A stretch of DNA of 64,000 nt from the NCBI RefSeq assembly GCF_030052815.1, contig NC_079510.1, positions 49,566,725 to 49,630,724 on the forward strand, written 5' to 3'. Below the pieces are notes generated by a model. It saw only the letters and a list, made by a program, of their open reading frames with translations, did no database searches and had not been told where the DNA came from. The position numbers were made by a program, and so were the translations under genes. The DNA is from Hevea brasiliensis. Taxonomy: Eukaryota > Streptophyta > Magnoliopsida > Malpighiales > Euphorbiaceae. The number at the start of each line of letters is the position of its first letter. Within the stretch, counting starts at the first letter, position 1. Positions 11,287 through 22,735 of this stretch are shown piece by piece.

Positions 11287-11986
11287 TCATTCTGTAGGAG
11301 GGTCTCCCCCAACCGGCTCTCCAGGTACATTATCAGTTCTATCATCATCTCTCTCTCTCTCAGGCTCCTCCTTGCTCTCCTCTTCACCTCTAGGGACAAG
11401 ATCCACCATCCAGAAGAAGTCTTTCTCAGGATAGCGCCTTACAAGCTCGGCCAGAAGATCGCCATGCGCATTCACATAAGCACCAGCTTCCCTCATCACG
11501 GCCTCTTCTTCTTTCACTCTGATCTTCTCGGTAAGGCGAGTGACATCGGCAGTTCGGCAGGCCCGAGCTTCTTCGAGTTCCCGCTCCAGTTTAGCTATCC
11601 TATCCTCATAAGATTTCGTCCGACCCTCAATCTCGGCGATGTAGTCTTGAGCAGACGAAAGTTGGGATTTGGCGGAAGTCACGTCTTGGACCGCCTTCAG
11701 AATTTCTTGTCTCAAGAGATGAGCCTTTTCTCTGATTATATGTTGATTCACAAGGCTCTCTACGCTCAAGCTCATCGTCTGAGCCAGGAGATCGTCAATA
11801 CTATCCAGAGTCAGCCTATTCCGGTCATCCTTGAAGCAAATGGTGGCACCCAAAACCTTGGCCAGTCCAGGATTCCCCCGAACCGAGCGATTCTTCTCTA
11901 GCAAGTGGATGAGGACCTGGGCATCATGAGAGAGGGTCCTCACAGTAGGTTGGGAAGACCCTCCCTCCGCACTTGAAGAAACCGGC
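11287..11986 (-). pseudogene. Transposon-encoded coiled-coil C-terminal part of PF04195-type ORF
   Basis: The open part (11287-11943) codes for about 218 residues with a heptad-rich central region (AQDYIAEIEGRTKSYEDR, KLERELEEARACR) and an acidic, charged tail rich in Glu/Arg/Asp. It continues the ORF interrupted at 21573 by the gypsy element: the target-site bases CCGGC (11982-11986) and CCAGC (21573-21577) mark the break. The Met at 11943 is therefore internal and not a true start. Confidence 0.55.
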
Positions 11987-13929
11987 TATTACGACCCAAC
12001 CTATGGGCCGAACCGGCACTAGGACCTAGGCTAGCCTAAAGCCCCCGAGGCCCATAGTAAGCCTAACTATTTCTTAACCCAACTTTTGGGTCTAATTTCA
12101 AGAATTCAACCGAACAGAATCCGACCATAAAATGAACCTTTTAACGGGGAGTTTTTGACTCACCCGACCTGTAAACACAATATATAACCAATTGGGGAGC
12201 TCAGCTCACCCTCCATATACTCATAATAACATAAAGTCAAATGGGAGCTCAGCTCTCTCATCCAGTCCAACATACATGCATATAATAAGTTTATAGGTCC
12301 AACATAGAAAATTATATTACATACCCAAATCAAATAAATATTTCTAATATATGCGGAATTCTAGGAGTTAACAGAATTATACAAACATTAATAGATCCTT
12401 TTGCAATTTTATTACAATTGTTTAGTACATTTGACTCAATACAAGCTAAGAAAAAGATCAAAGATGTCCTAAGTTGTGCCGAAAATCCGGCAGAGTCTCC
12501 CCTATACCTAGGACCTACCCAACCTGCAAAAGGGCTTAAAATGCACTTCTATATCCACAAACCATACACCCACAACTCAATCACATCACACAACCCCTCC
12601 TGGGCCCATCCAAACAGTCATCAATCATAATATGTAAAATTACAGTTTAGTCCTCATAATTGACCCTTTTGCAAAAACTACCCAAATGAGCTCTAAAAAT
12701 TCTAAAACTTTACCCCGCGGTCCTTAGCAATATTACTAAGCTAATGCAAAAAAAAAATCATAATTTGCTGAGCTACAAATATTTTATGAATTTTTAATCC
12801 AATTCGAGCACTAGACAATTAAGAAAAAAAAAGGTTTGAGTTTACCTATGCCGATTCCGACCTCGAGAACGTACTTTAGATGTCTGACAATGGTGGGGTA
12901 GCCAAAATCTCGACCCAATTCTGAGACTTTTTCGATAGCCTGTCTGTCTGGCAGGAAATTCACAGACCCGGGTAATTGTCAAATTTTCCCGAATTGAAGA
13001 TACCTACAAGAAGTCCACAACATGGGGGTTAGTACATAATTTTTACGAAATTTCTAAGCTCATTTAGTGCTCGAAAAAACACTACGAAGTTTCGTGGGAC
13101 CCACCAAAAAACAATATCAGAAAATTTTAAAATTTATATTGCTGCGAAGCTCTCGACGAGTGGAGAGCTCTGGTACTCTCGGTTTTCTCGTGGGGTTCAC
13201 GGTTTGCGAGAAATCTAACTCAAAAGTCAAAATGGGTTAAAACTTCATGGACAAAAATTGAACAAATCGCTCAATGGATTTTGGTGTTCTTGGTGCTATG
13301 GAAAGTTTTCGAGGTGTAGATGAGTTTAGACACAAGACTCGGCTCAAACAGTGGCCGGATCGGCCGAATTTTGGCCGGTAAGGTGAGGCATCGAGCAGCG
13401 CATCGCGTGTCCTCACGCGCACTTTCCCAGCGTTCAAAGCGGCAGTCGGCGAGGGGGATGGTTGCTGGAGGGGCGCTAGTGAGCTAGGGAGGCTGGGGGG
13501 GTGACTGGCTAGCATGGAGAGGAGGGAGGGGAGAGAAAATAGGAGAGAGAGGAAGAGAGACGGGACGCGTGCGGGGAAGAAAGAAAAGGAAGAAAGAGGT
13601 CGGTCCGATCTGGTCTGGTTCAATTCAGTCGGTCCGATTCAAAATACAAAATTTTAAATTTTACTCTGCATTGGGACCAAAAAATAGGCCCAAAAATTTC
13701 GAAAAAATTCTAGAAAACTCAGAAAAATTCGTAGAGTCCAAATATATTTTTAGTTTTGCCACGTGGTCTTTAAATTAATTTTTAAAAATTATAAAAGTTT
13801 TATATTTTCGAAAAATCGAACCCGATTTCTAAAACCCAAAAAATCTCAAATAATTTTCTAAAATTTAAATAAAATAAAATATTAATATTTACCCACAAAA
13901 TAATAAATTTAAAAATTAGAGGTGTTACA
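11987..13929 (-). repeat. Gypsy 3' LTR (internally deleted, 1,943 bp)
   Basis: On the plus strand it starts TATTACGACCC (expected TGTCACGACCC; first bases mutated) and ends GTGTTACA. Compared with the other LTR it lacks about 670 bp: sequence corresponding to about 19378-20064 is missing at about 12398-12408, where ACATTAATAGA runs straight into TTTTATTACAATTG. Confidence 0.9.
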
Positions 13930-13942
13930 TTCTTTTCCCTTT
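13930..13942 (-). promoter_or_regulatory. Polypurine tract of the gypsy element
   Basis: On the minus strand AAAGGGAAAAGAA directly precedes the 3' LTR (TGTAACACC), the expected place for the plus-strand primer. Confidence 0.8.
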
Positions 13943-13984
13943 ACAGAAAATTCATCCTCGAATTTTATACAAGGCAGAATAAAG

Positions 13985-15361
13985 TACAGAATTACACATT
14001 AAATAGTTAAGGATACTTGTTACACATGTCCCGCTCTGACTCCCAGGTGTACTCTTCCACAAAACCTTAACCATAGGGATCTATTTTGATCTTAGCTGCC
14101 TCACTTGGTAGTCCACTATGGCTACAGGTTGCTACTCAAACGTCAAGTTTTCTTTCAGCTCTACTACATCCAGCTGTAGCACATGAGAAGGATCAGGTAT
14201 ATATTTCCTGAGCATGGAGATGTGAAATACAGGATGAACATGAGAAAGGTTGGGTGGTAACTCCAACCGGTAGGCAACTGTTCCAACTCTATCAGTAACC
14301 TCAAAAGGTCCAATATACCGAGGTGCCAACTTGCCCTTCTTCCCAAATCTCATGACTCCCTTTATGGGAGAAACCTTTAAGAATTCATAGTCGCCTACTG
14401 CAAACTCTACATCCCTCCGTCTGGGATCTGCATAACTCTGCTGCCTACTGAAAGTTATTTTCAATCGTTCCCTGATTAAAGGAACTATCTCTAAAGTGTA
14501 CTGCACTAGGTCTATATCATGCACCCTCGCTTCTCCCATTTTTGTCCAACACAGAGGAGACCTACACTTTCTGGCATATAGTGCCTCATAGGGTGCCATC
14601 CCTATGTTGGAATGATAACTATTGTTGTAGGCAAACTCCACCAAAGATAGCTGATCATCCCATTGACCTCCAAAATCCAAAACACTCATGCGAAGCATGT
14701 CTTCCGGTGTTTGGATTGTCCTTTCGGATTGTCCGTCTGTCTGAGGGTGGAAAGTGGTACTAAAATTCAACTGCGTGCCAAGTGCCTCTTACAACTTTCT
14801 CCAAAACTGAGAAGTGAACTGGGGCACTCTGTCAGATATTATGAAAGCAGGAACTCCATGCAATCTGACTACTTCCCGAATATAGAGCCGGGCATACTGT
14901 GCAACAGAATATGTGGTCTTCACAGGCAAGAAATGAGCTGATTTAGTTAGATGGTCTACAATCACCCATATCGAATCGTATCCTGGCGTGGTACAAGGCA
15001 ACCTAGTCACAAAATCCATAGTAATCATTTCCCACTTCCATTCTGAGATAGGGAGCTCTTGCAGCTTCTCTGAAGGCCTCTGGTGTTCAAACTTCACCTT
15101 TTGACAAGTCAAGCACTTGGACACAAAGTCTGCTATGTCTCTCTTCATACCATTCCACCAATAGCTATCTTTCACATCATGGTACATCTTGGTGGAGCCT
15201 GGGTGGACATTGTATAGTGTGTAGTGTGCCTCTCGCATGATTTCATTTCTGAGATTGTCTACATTGGGCACACATATCCTGGAACCTTGCATAAGGGCGC
15301 TATCACTGGCAAATCCAAACTCACCACCTTCACCCTGCTGTACTCTTTCTATGATCTTCAT
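13985..15361 (-). pseudogene. Gypsy integrase and chromodomain remnant
   Basis: The H-H-C-C zinc finger is visible (EAHYTLYNVHPG ... CLTCQ). The catalytic triad region is TMDFV, IISDRVPQF and QSERTIQ. The C-terminus has GPFEV, then HPVFHISMLRKYIPDPSH. A stop (TAA, probably from CAA) splits the core between RKL and EALG near 14786. After the ORF ending at 14132 a shifted frame reads EEYTWESERDM, the typical chromodomain C-terminal segment, so the chromodomain is broken. It acts as the DNA-joining enzyme of the element; this copy cannot. Confidence 0.88.
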
Positions 15362-15658
15362 CAGTTGTTAGTCTCTGTGCTGAGAAACTCTGACTCTGTC
15401 TCACAAATCTGGCCTCACTGAAAAATGAGCCAACAATACCCCCTCATCTAAAAGATCTAAGATCAGACCTTGATCCATCAACTCATGTACTTCCTGAATC
15501 AACGGTCACTTCTTCGTTGATATGTGTACCAAGCTTCCAGAAGATTTTTTGCTCAAATCATCTGTTACTACATTGGCCTCCCCAGGGTGGTAATGGATGG
15601 TACAGTCATAGTCCTTCAGAAGCTCCATCCATCTCCTCTGTCTCAAATTTAAATCCCT

Positions 15659-17373
15659 CTATTGGAAGATGTACTTCAAACTCTTGTGGTCGGTGTATAT
15701 CTCGCACACTTCACCATACAGGTAATGTCTCCAAATCTTTAGTGCAAAAACTACAGCTGCCATTTCCAAATCATGGGTGGGGTAGTTCTGCTCATGCCTC
15801 TTCAGCTGCCTCGAAGCATAAGCCACTACTTTTCCATTCTGCATCAGAACACACCCTACGCCAACCCTGGACGCATCACAGTACACGGTATATCCTTCAC
15901 CACTCATCGGTAGTGTCAACACAGGGGGGGTGGTTAGACACTCCTTAAGCTTCTGGAAACTCTCCTCATAATCATCTGTCCAAATGAATGAAACATTCTT
16001 CTGAGTCAACTTAGTTAGGGGAGCTACTATCCTGGAAAAATCCTGCACAAAACGCCTATAGTAACTAGCTAGGCCTAGAAAACTTCGCACCTCAGTGACT
16101 GTTATAGGCCTAAACCAATCAGTTACAGCCTCAATTTTCTTGGGATCCACTTGAATGCCTTCACTAGAAATCATGTGTCCCAAGAATGAGATGCTTTCTA
16201 GCCAAAATTCACATTTTGAAAATTTAGCATATAGCTGGTGCTCCCTCAAAGTCTGCAACACCATTCTCAAATGCCACACGTGTTCTTCCTTGGTTTGAGA
16301 GTATACCAAAATGTCATCTATGAATACAATGACAAAACGGTCCAGGAATGGCCTGAACACCCTGTTCATCAAGTCCATGAAGGCTGCTAGTGCATTAGTG
16401 AGTCCAAAAGACATCACCAAGAACTCATAATAACCATATCTTGTCCTGAATGCTGTTTTGGACACATCCTCATTCCTGATTCTCAACTGATGGTAGCCTG
16501 ATTATAGGTCTATCTTGGAAAAGAATCTAGCCCCTTGGAGCTGATCAAAGAGATCATCGATCCGAGGAAGTGGATACTTGTTCTTCACAGTCACCTTATT
16601 CAGCTGTCTATAGTCAATGCACAACCTCAATGACCTATCTTTCTTTCTCACAAATAGAACAGGAGCACTCCAGGGTGAAGTGCTTGGACGTATGAAACCC
16701 TTGTTCAAAAGCTCCTATAGTTGCTCCTTTAGCTCTTTCAATTCTGCTGGTGCCATCCTGTAAGGCGACATTGATATGGGGTTTGTACCCGACACAACAT
16801 CAATGCAGAACTCTATTTCTCTTCCTGGTGGCAACCCTGGAAGCTCCTTAGGGAAGACATCCATGAATTCTCTGACAACAGGAACATTTTCCATGTTGAC
16901 ACCTTCAACAGATGCATCTCTCACCAATGCCAAATACCCTTGACATCCATGCCTCAATATTTTTCTAGCACTAATTGCTGACACTAAATTATATGGAGCC
17001 ACACTCTGGTTACCATTAAAGCTAAACTCTTCCATACTAGGTATGTGAAAATACACTTTTTGTTCCTACAGTCTAAAGTGGCATAATGAGTTGCCAACCA
17101 ATCCATTCCTAAAATTACATCGAAATCCATTACTGGTAGAGGAACCAAGTCTGCTGGGAGGATTCTTTCATCCACTACTACTGGACTACCCGGAAAAACC
17201 ATATCTACATCTATGTTATCACTAAGCAGGGTAGCTACAGACAAAGGGCATTCTAAAGTTGTAAGGTTCCTATCCAATCTCATGGCAAACACTAAGGAGA
17301 CAAATGAGTGCGTAGTACCCGAATCTATCAAAATACGAGCCTCATAGGAACAGACTAGAAGAATATCTGCCAC
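15659..17373 (-). pseudogene. Gypsy protease, reverse transcriptase and RNase H
   Basis: The aspartic protease motif DSGTTHSFVS is near 17320. RT motifs follow: [35 protein letters not shown] and the catalytic FIDDILVYS, which is intact. RNase H follows: [14 protein letters not shown] and [12 protein letters not shown]. Breaks: a frameshift near 17050 between protease and RT, TAG near 16712-16714 after KEQL, TAA at 16502-16504 after SKIDL, and a stop at 15659. These stops look like C-to-T changes at Gln/Arg codons. Confidence 0.9.
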
Positions 17374-17424
17374 AACTGCATTGGAAGCCTGAGCATCCTA
17401 GTGGGTCAGGGTGAAAACCAGAGC

Positions 17425-18692
17425 TTAACCCCTACCCTGCGTTGCAGAACCCTGATATTGACTTCTACCTCCTGATCTGCCGCCAAATCCACGTCCTCCT
17501 TGTCCCCGGTCTTGTTGGCCACTGAACTGACTGCCTGCCATGTTGGAAGCACCAGGATAAAATCGATGAGGAACATTTGCAATAGAACCCTGTGACCCCA
17601 TCTGTGGCTCGCTGAACACGGGGCATTCCCTAGCAAAGTGACCTTGTTGGCCATACCTGAAACATACTCCTAAACCTATCATACAAGGTCCTGAATATCC
17701 TCTTCCACACTGTGCGCAAGGTGCAAAGGAGGATCCTGAACCAGACCCAGAACTGCTGTTTCCCAAACTGTGACCACTGCTGGATCTGTACCCTAGTCTG
17801 AATCCTCGAGACTTGTGTCTAAAACCACTCTTCTTATTCCTACTTCTTCCTCTGTAATTACTTTGGCCTCCGCTATCCGTAGTACCTGTGTGGGGAACAC
17901 CTGAAGAATCCTCTGCTCTATTTTTCTTTGCCCTTCCACTGTCATCTCCAGTATAGCTAATCTCATTCTATCGGGCTCGATCAACTACCACATCAAAAGA
18001 ATGATCAGACATCATGGCCAAGTTTGCATACCTCCTGTCCAGCCCCTTTAAGAACCTTTTTACCTTCATACTTTTTGTAACCACTGCTGTAGGGGCATAA
18101 CTGCTCAGTTTCAGAAATTCTGTAGCATATTCATCACAGACCTGCCATTCTGCCTTAAGGCCTCAAAGGCCCACTGCTTTTGGTCTCTGAAACTTTCTGG
18201 CACAAACCTGTTGATAAACAGTTCCACAAACTGAGTCCATGACAAACCTTCCATCTGAAGTAATATGTAGTCATTCATTCATTGTCTAGGCATAGGCCCC
18301 ATGACATGCTGCGCACACTCTATAAGTCTCTTATCATTCAACTGCAACTCTGTCCCTGCCTGTCTGCAGGAATTCAAAAACTGATAGGCATCGTCTGACA
18401 CATCATAAGTACCAGGCATCAACTTCTTGAAATTTATTATTTGCTTATAAGGTTCCCCTTTTGGTGCGGTGGACTGCTGCTATTAGGGAGGGTGAACCAT
18501 ATACTGTGCTATCATATTGATGGTTCTCTGCAAACCAGCTAGAGTAGCTGCCATTGGGTCCACAGGACCCTGAGCCATAAAAGACTGATCCTGAACTAGT
18601 GGCAGCTGCTCTTCTACTTGAGTAGCTCTAGGACTCCTACCCCGCCTCCTCGGGGCAGGCACCTCATCCTGTGCCGACACCTCGTCAGGCAC
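17425..18692 (-). pseudogene. Gypsy gag (degenerate)
   Basis: It starts MPDEVSAQDEVPAPRRRGRS and runs through capsid-like text (EGLSWTQFVELFINRF, SFRDQKQWAFEAL in broken frames) to a Gly/Ser/Gln-rich nucleocapsid. The zinc knuckle reads CFRYGQQGHFARECP. The second cysteine of CX2CX4HX4C has become tyrosine, so zinc binding is probably lost. Several stops interrupt the frame. It is in the same frame as the protease downstream. Confidence 0.85.
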
Positions 18693-18943
18693 ATCCAGTT
18701 CAGTGCGATGGCGGCTCTTACCTTCTACGCATTTTCCTGAAATTCAGCAGCATTAGCCCACAAAATTCAAAACGGCATGTTACACAACTCTTTAGACTCA
18801 TATTTACACAAAATTATATAAAGCAGAAACTAGAAGCAAAGATGATAATGCAAGACGAATATGGACACTATTTTCCGCATGTGACTCCTATTAGACTCTT
18901 CCCAACACTTTAGACAGTTTTTTCCTATGAATCTGGAGCCTAA

Positions 18944-18955
18944 GCTCTAATACCA
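18944..18955 (-). promoter_or_regulatory. Gypsy primer-binding site (initiator-Met tRNA)
   Basis: On the minus strand TGGTATTAGAGC starts five bases after the 5' LTR. It differs by one base from the common plant tRNA-iMet site TGGTATCAGAGC. Confidence 0.85.
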
Positions 18956-18959
18956 TATT

Positions 18960-21572
18960 TGTCACGACCCAACCTATGGGCCGGACCAGCACTAGGACCT
19001 GGGCCAGCCTAAAGCCCCCGAGGCCCATAGTAAGCCTAACTATTCCTTAACCCAACTCTAGGGCCCATTTGGGCCCAATTTCAAGAATTCAACCGGACAG
19101 AGTCCGACCATAAAATGAACTTTTTAACGGGGAGTTTTTTACTCACCCGACCTGTAAACACAATATATAATCAATTAGGGAGCTCAACTCACCCTCTACA
19201 TACTCATAATAACATAAAGTCAAATGGGAGCTCAGCTCCCTCATCCAGTCCAACATACATGCATATAATAAGTTTACAGGTCCAACATGGCAAATTATAT
19301 TATAGACCCAAATCAAATAAATATTTCTAACACATGCGAAATTCTAGGAGTTAACAGAATTATACAAACATTAATAGACAACCTGCGAAGAAGAAAAGCA
19401 GGTTAACCACAACAAATATCCTCTTGTAGCTTAGAAAAATAATGAACAGGAGTGAGCGTTCGACTCAGAGAGTAAAATATTAATTTTAACCATAATCTCT
19501 ATAACTATCTAAAGCTAATGTACCCTGTAGAGTGAAATGCAACATCATCAATATTTTCACATCATAACAGCAAAAAGGTAATTTGAAGCACTCACACACC
19601 CAGTAATGTCAAACCATAAATATATGGGAGCTGATCCCCTATACAGCTCTCTTAATCCAACCTCTGCCAGTGAAGAACTCAAGTTGGACTTTCGCTTAAT
19701 AAACCAATACAGGGTCCCAGCGAAGAACTCAAGCCACGTCCACCCCGAAGGACCAGGTCCCAGTGAAGATCTCAAGCCGTGTCTACCCGTCCTGTCCATA
19801 TCCAACACTATACCACACGCACGCCAACACACGCACACTGCTCCAAATTACCGTAACAACATCCATGGCACTTCAATATTTATGAATGCAATGTAAAACA
19901 TGCCTATTTTTAACTACATAGATACATACATATAAGTGATACATGGACATGCTTAGACATATAATAATATCAAAATTATAATTAAAATTAATATTTTACT
20001 CACATACTTAACCGAAGTTACTGTGGCAACTGGGTGGAGGAGGAAGGCTGTCCCGGCTCACCTTACAAATTTTATTACAATTATTTAGTACATTTGACTC
20101 AATACAAGCTAAGAAAAAGACCAAAGATGTCCTAAGTCGTGCTGAAAATCCGGCAGAGTCTCCCCTATACCTAGGACCTACTTAACCTGCAAAAGGACTT
20201 AAAACACACTTCTATATCCACAAACCATACACCCATAACTCAATCACATCACACAACCCCTCCTGGGCCCATCCAAACAGTCATCAATCACAATATGTAA
20301 AATTACAGTTTAGTATTTATAATTGACCCTTTTGCAAAAGCTACCCAAATGAGCTCTAAAAATTCTAAAACTTTGCCCCGCGGTCCTTAGCAATATTACT
20401 AAGCTAATGCAAAAAGAATCATAATTTTTTGAGCTACCACAAATATTTTATAGATTTTTAATCCAATTCGAGCACCAGACAATTAAGAAAAAGAAAGGTT
20501 CGGATTTACCTATGCCGATTCCGACCTCTGGAACGCGCTCGAGATGTCTGACAATAATGGGGTAGCTAAAATCTCAACCCAATTCCTAGACTTTTTCGGT
20601 AGCCTGTCTGTCTGGCAAAAAATTCACAGACCTGGACAACTGCCAAATTTTCATGAATTGAAGATACCTACACGAAGCCCACAACACGGAGGTTAGTACA
20701 TAATTTTTACGAAATTTTCTAAGCTCATTTAGAGCTCAAAAAAATACTACGAAGTTTCGTGGAACCCACCAAAAAACGATGTCAAAAAATTTTGAAATTT
20801 ATATTGCCGCAAAGCTCTTGACGAGTGGAGTGCTTTGGTACTCTCAGTTTTCTCGTGGGGTTCACGGTTTGCGAGAAATCTAACCCAAAAATTAAAATGG
20901 GCTAAAACTTCCCGAAGAAAAATTGGGCAAACCGCTCGATGGATTTTAGTGTTCTTGGTGTCTATGGAAAGCTCTCGAGGTGTAGATGAGTTTAGATACA
21001 AGATCCGACCCAAACAGTAGTCAGATCGGTCGGATTTTAGCCGAGAAGGTGAGGTGTCGCGCTACCCATCGCATTTCTTCGCGCGCACTTTCCCTGCGTT
21101 CCAAGTGGCGGCCGGCGAGGGGATGGTTGCTGGAGGGGCACCGATGAGCTGGGGAGGCTAGGGCAGTGACTGGCTAGCGTGGGGAGGAGGGAGGAGGGAG
21201 GAGAGAGAAAACAAGAGAGAGAGGAAGAGAGATGGGACCCGTGCGGGGAAGAAAGAAAAGGAAGAAAGAGGCTGGTCCAATTTAAGATACAAAATTTTGA
21301 ATTTTTACTCTGCCTTGGGACCGAAAACGAGGACTAAAAATTCTGAAAAAATTCTAGAAAACTCAAAAAAATTCGTAGAGTCTAAATATATTTTTAGTTT
21401 TGCCACGTGGTCTTTAAATTAATTTTTAAAAATCATCAAAGTTTTTAATTTTCGAAAATCAAACCCGATTTCTAAAACCCAAAAAATCTCAAATAATTTT
21501 CTAAAATTTAAATAAAATAAAATATTAATATTTACCCACAAAATAATAAATTTAAAAATTAGGGGTGTTACA
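18960..21572 (-). repeat. Gypsy 5' LTR (2,613 bp)
   Basis: On the plus strand it runs TGTCACGACCC ... GGGGTGTTACA. It shares its full length with the solo LTR 4062-6707 in reverse orientation and with the shortened 3' LTR. Open frames inside it (for example about 19606-19896) are antisense readings of LTR sequence, not genes. Confidence 0.92.
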
Positions 21573-22735
21573 CCAGCGGAGGTGGCGGTTCATCTTGTCG
21601 AGGAGGGGAAGGAGTGATCTCTATCTCTGGGGTCGACTGTCCCGAAGGTCAGGACGAAGAGCCCGGCACTTCTATCGAGTCTCGCCTTGGCGTCTGAGAT
21701 ATAACAGCAATTTTCATTTCCCGTACTTTTCGGGCAACCTCCATTTTTCTTTTACGGCTCTCCTTCGCGCCCTCGCCTCCAGCCATACCTGCATGGAAAA
21801 TAAGTTAGTGAGATCATCTTAGTCAGGAGGATAAAGATTTAGGTTATACCGATCCCGGGTCTGAGGTCAGAGAGCTGTAGCTCATAATCCTCATGGGCGA
21901 TCATCTGCATCAGCCACCACTTCAGTTCGGCCACAACTGCATCTAGACATGAATACTTCTAAGTAGCCGCCTGATCCTTTAATTCCTTTACCATAATGTC
22001 CTCGTCTCTATTTAGGGCGATCTTCTTTGGAACTGAAGGGACTAGATACTACCAACTGCGTGGGATACCCTTAAAGCCATTTGGGTTCTTACTCCTCAAT
22101 ATAAAGAATCGGTTCTTCCAATTTTTCAACGAAGAAGGGAGATCAGTAAAAAGCCCATAGTGCAGCTTGGCTTGGAGAAACCAATACTCGTCGTCCTTTC
22201 ATCGAGTGAGTCTATGCAACTCAGCGAAAACCTTTACTGTGGGCTCGAGCTTTTTAGCTCAGCATAAGCCTCTAAAAGCCACCAGAATCCGTCAAGATTT
22301 CGGGTGCACTTGGGCTACGCATACTTGATAGAACTTCAAAACGGCTCTAAAGAATTCGTCCAGGGCGAATCAAAGCCTGGCCTTCAATTGTTCTTCATAT
22401 ACCATGATCATGTCATTTTCTTCAAAGAAATGATCAGCTCGGAGATCGCCATGACATCTGATGAGCCTGAAGAAGTCAGTCCGAAGGTTGTACTCTTAAC
22501 TAATGGACTGCAGATCGGTTTTCTTGAGGACTAACGACAACTCATCCATGGGTAAGTTTTCTTTCCCTGAAGAAGATGCTTACTTTGATTGAGCAGCCTG
22601 ACCGTGGGCTGAGACAGAGGTTGTAGAAGGTTCGGGTCGCCCGCTCGGCCTGACCACTTTAACTTCGTCCGATGTCCATGAGATATGAACGGAGGGAGGA
22701 CTAGCAGCTCTCTGACCGTCGGTACCGCTCATTTT
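21573..22735 (-). pseudogene. PF04195-like putative gypsy-type transposon ORF, N-terminal part
   Basis: The start ATG is at 22733-22735 (MSGTDGQRAASPPSVHISW) and is soon followed by a stop. Broken frames then give GDLRADHFFEEND and DEFFRAVLKFYQVCVAQVHP, which resemble the conserved core of the plant PF04195 family, and then FILRSKNPNGFKGIPRSW. Stops such as TGA in place of Arg appear throughout. The C-terminal half is 11287-11986, beyond the nested gypsy insertion. Its function in the element is unknown. Confidence 0.6.

Larger units (their letters stand above)
11987..21572 (-). mobile_element. Ty3/gypsy chromovirus (Tekay/Del-type), full-length but defective
   Basis: A complete minus-strand element: 5' LTR 18960-21572, primer-binding site 18944-18955, gag, protease, RT, RNase H, integrase, chromodomain remnant, polypurine tract 13930-13942 and 3' LTR 11987-13929. 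The target duplication is CCGGC (11982-11986) / CCAGC (21573-21577) with one mismatch. The order PR-RT-RH-INT and a chromodomain-like tail after HVHPVFHISMLRKY place it in the chromoviruses, most like Tekay/Del with their long LTRs. Several in-frame stops and a frameshift make it non-functional. It lies inside the ORF of the older LARD element. Confidence 0.93.
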
